DNA of 64,000 nucleotides from an uncultured Verrucomicrobiales bacterium. GTDB lineage: Bacteria > Verrucomicrobiota > Verrucomicrobiia > Verrucomicrobiales > Akkermansiaceae. Shown piece after piece: positions 61,901 to 64,000 of this stretch. Numbering within the stretch: position 1 is the first letter of the stretch; each line of letters begins with the position of its first letter. Position numbers and translations under genes: made by a program. The notes under the pieces are model-generated. The model searched no databases, was not told the origin of the DNA, and saw nothing but the letters and a program-made list of their open reading frames with translations. The stretch is from positions 1-64,000 of the forward strand of contig CALBVY010000015.1 of NCBI GenBank assembly GCA_937969495.1, written 5' to 3'.

Positions 61901-63918
61901 ATATTAGCAATCTACAATCACGCAGCCTAACCAATAAAAACTGTCGCCATGGCTTTGCATCCATCCTCACCGTGATTACCGTAGGCATTGGTCTGCTCCT
62001 CATCCTTTTATCCATGTATGATGATACGGTAGAGTCTCAAAATACTCAAAAAGACCACATGATGCGGGCTGACTATCAGCAGCGGGAAGAGGCCTTCTTA
62101 CGTGCCATGACAAACATTATCCCCAATAAAGCCATGCTGTGTATGCAAGATGGCTCTCATGCTTCATCCAAACGAGGCCAGGTAAGATGGAATCAAATTT
62201 ATAACGAAGCTCTGATCCTCTCCAACTCACGTGAGGCCATCTCTACCAGCAGGGCTGAAGCATTAGAACTAGACGGCCTACGCTCTGGTAACAGCAGTGA
62301 TAGCAACATTGGACATTCTGCAATCGTTGTCCCAGGCTACGGCAATAGCGGATATGATATGGCTGCCGGGATCAATATTACAGCAAGCACTAGCTATCCT
62401 CCACCACTAAAAGTCACTTATCAGACCAACAGAAATAGATATTATCCCGTCGTCTCCATCGAGAAGAAATATGATAGCTCCGCCAGCGGGTGGGTAGGGG
62501 CAGATACTGCCTTATATCCACTCTATAACTTAGTAGACGCACCTTCGTTACACTTTAATTATCAGACTGGTAGCAAGATGATTGCTAAGCATAACTGGTG
62601 GACTTTTAAACTCTCGATGGCAGATAACGATGAGGACACCACTCAGCTAAGCACACGAACAAAGCAATTCCTCGTCTCACTTTATGAAATCCCCTCTCAA
62701 CTTTCTATCAATAGCGCCTCATACACTACATTAGGCACCCACACGGACGGCACAGCTTGGGAAAATATTAATATCACTGGAGGTGTATTTGCCCAGAAAG
62801 TTAAAACCGAAGGTAGCTTTTCAGTAGATGCTATTTCCAGCCGTAAAGGTGTAGAGCTTTCAGGGAGCACCACGGTAAACGGAAGCAGCTTAGAAAGTAA
62901 CCCTTTTGCTAATAACGACCGAGAAGAAAGCCAATCCAAGGGTGAGACTTTCCCTATTTCTTCCGCCTCCAATGGTGGTAGGGTAGCCTTTATCCCCATT
63001 AACCGAGGGCTTGATTTCTACGATCGCTTCGCGGGAGATAATCGTGAACTCGGTAATGGCAACGGCCATAGACCTACCAATGCTGTATCCAGTACTAACT
63101 GGGACTATTACAGCATAGGTGCTCAGCAATGTATCATGAGGCTAGATATTATCGATGTCATCTCTGATACCGATCAAACACCCACCTCCATCCGCTTTAC
63201 TTATGCCAATAATGCTGATGGCTCTTCCCTCGTTCAGGAAACCTTCACCAAGGGAGACAACTGGCCAAATACCGGCACAACCGATGGTGATTTATTCCCC
63301 TTCCATGTGGCGACTTCGGCAACGGGAACAACGTGTTTAGCCTTCTACACCAACCGCCTCATCCCTTTTTTAACCACTCGTAGTGCCAATTTCCCAGCAA
63401 TCAACCACTCCATTTCCATCAATCCTGACTATGTCAATAACCCTGATATCCAAAAACCTTCCTTCCCTGCCGAGGACACTGATATAGGTTTACTTCTACT
63501 CGATTCCAGCGATATGACAGATTACACCAAGGGCTTCTCCCTCGTGACTAATCTCCGCATGATCATTGCAGATGATGTCAATGTCACCGCTAGCTCCACT
63601 CTTGATACAGGAGACAGCATCTACCCACCACTGTCACTCTTCGCACCAGAAAAACGCTATGGCGATAGCACAGAGGCCATGGAAATTGAAATCGCTGGAC
63701 AGCTCGGCGCCCTTACCCAAAGTGACGATAGCCCTGTGCGCATCGGAGACCTCAAGTCAGGTGCCTCTGACGAGGTAATAGCCGATAATATCTCAGCCGA
63801 TCTCAAGCCCATTACTCACCCCAGTGAACTGCCCCCGATCAATATGATGAATTGGATGGTGGTTATTCGCGAAATTCATCCTACCTACGTGCCGATTGTA
63901 ACAGATGACGAAGAATAA
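61897..63918 (+). CDS. Large cassette protein with N-terminal helix (673 aa)
   Basis: An N-terminal HGFASILTVITVGIGLLLILLSMY segment looks like a PilX/GspK-type pilin-like anchor after a basic leader. Long beta-rich surface domains rich in Ser, Asn and Asp follow. It is the third gene of the cassette and overlaps the second by 4 bp. It may be the large tip-associated or minor pseudopilin-type subunit. The family is not well studied. The gene ends 82 bp before the window's edge, and nothing further is annotated there. Confidence 0.8.
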   Translation: MNISNLQSRSLTNKNCRHGFASILTVITVGIGLLLILLSMYDDTVESQNTQKDHMMRADYQQREEAFLRAMTNIIPNKAMLCMQDGSHASSKRGQVRWNQIYNEALILSNSREAISTSRAEALELDGLRSGNSSDSNIGHSAIVVPGYGNSGYDMAAGINITASTSYPPPLKVTYQTNRNRYYPVVSIEKKYDSSASGWVGADTALYPLYNLVDAPSLHFNYQTGSKMIAKHNWWTFKLSMADNDEDTTQLSTRTKQFLVSLYEIPSQLSINSASYTTLGTHTDGTAWENINITGGVFAQKVKTEGSFSVDAISSRKGVELSGSTTVNGSSLESNPFANNDREESQSKGETFPISSASNGGRVAFIPINRGLDFYDRFAGDNRELGNGNGHRPTNAVSSTNWDYYSIGAQQCIMRLDIIDVISDTDQTPTSIRFTYANNADGSSLVQETFTKGDNWPNTGTTDGDLFPFHVATSATGTTCLAFYTNRLIPFLTTRSANFPAINHSISINPDYVNNPDIQKPSFPAEDTDIGLLLLDSSDMTDYTKGFSLVTNLRMIIADDVNVTASSTLDTGDSIYPPLSLFAPEKRYGDSTEAMEIEIAGQLGALTQSDDSPVRIGDLKSGASDEVIADNISADLKPITHPSELPPINMMNWMVVIREIHPTYVPIVTDDEE

Positions 63919-64000
63919 TCAGGGAGTTAGCGCCCACAGCCTAGTCCTTGGCGCATGAAAAGTGGCCAACCTAACGCTTCGCCGGTAGTACCCCCCCAGT

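Overview
The window looks like chromosomal DNA of a Gram-negative member of the Verrucomicrobiota, probably a marine Rubritalea/Akkermansia relative. This is inferred from protein family content, not from an rRNA gene. The supporting signs are a TamB/TamA outer-membrane pair, KdsB (lipopolysaccharide), many lipoproteins, an FGly-type sulfatase, a large pseudopilin cassette at the right end, EboB/EboE-type proteins and a class II glycyl-tRNA synthetase. TGA is an ordinary stop codon here: coaD, the hemolysin III gene and a glycosyltransferase gene all end with it.

Layout. 0.1-2.6 kb: three secreted proteins of unknown function in one minus-strand operon. 2.8-9.6 kb: alr, then tamB-tamA. 9.7-16.6 kb: an outer-membrane barrel protein with a Fur-box-like site upstream, DAHP synthase, sulfatase, a spermidine-synthase-like protein, tRNA-Thr(CGT), a lipoprotein, a Fur-family regulator, hemolysin III and a rhodanese lipoprotein. 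16.6-19.9 kb: dnaN and dnaA, with structured flanks. 20-25.2 kb: sodium:solute symporter, kdsB, pyrG, a RidA-like protein and a DUF4190 protein. 25.3-30.7 kb: an AT-richer block encoding a four-part ABC/TolC export system and a two-lobed lipoprotein.

30.9-31.5 kb holds the most striking element: an uninterrupted 192-codon secreted-protein reading frame if two in-frame TGA codons are read as selenocysteine. The TGAs fall at equivalent places in two tandem heavy-metal-associated (HMA)-like domains. Each is followed at the right distance by a SECIS-like hairpin, and the gene ends in a strong terminator. The protein has no cysteine at all. Conventional ORF calling misses it.

31.5-43.8 kb: a fused FAD oxidoreductase/MnmM-type methyltransferase (likely tRNA wobble-uridine modification), a partial ebo cluster with a toxin-antitoxin-like gene pair inside it, a CysJ-like diflavin reductase, an SDR, a DUF6941-like protein, thiL, a large TPR protein and coaD. 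44-52.5 kb: a small lipoprotein, a Ca/Na exchanger-type protein, a LysE exporter, an ABC-2 transporter pair, a zinc-ribbon membrane protein, xseA, glyS and rlmH. 52.5-60.8 kb: a mini-lipoprotein, two glycosyltransferases, a DUF374 acyltransferase, rhomboid, secG, panD, ychF and two secreted proteins. 60.9-63.9 kb: a three-gene pseudopilin cassette.

The window is mostly core genome (replication, cell wall, lipopolysaccharide, translation). Accessory interest lies in the candidate selenoprotein, the modification-enzyme fusion, the ebo/toxin-antitoxin insertion and the exporter block. No CRISPR array, rRNA, insertion sequence or prophage was seen, and no selenocysteine machinery (selA, selB, selC, selD) lies within the window.
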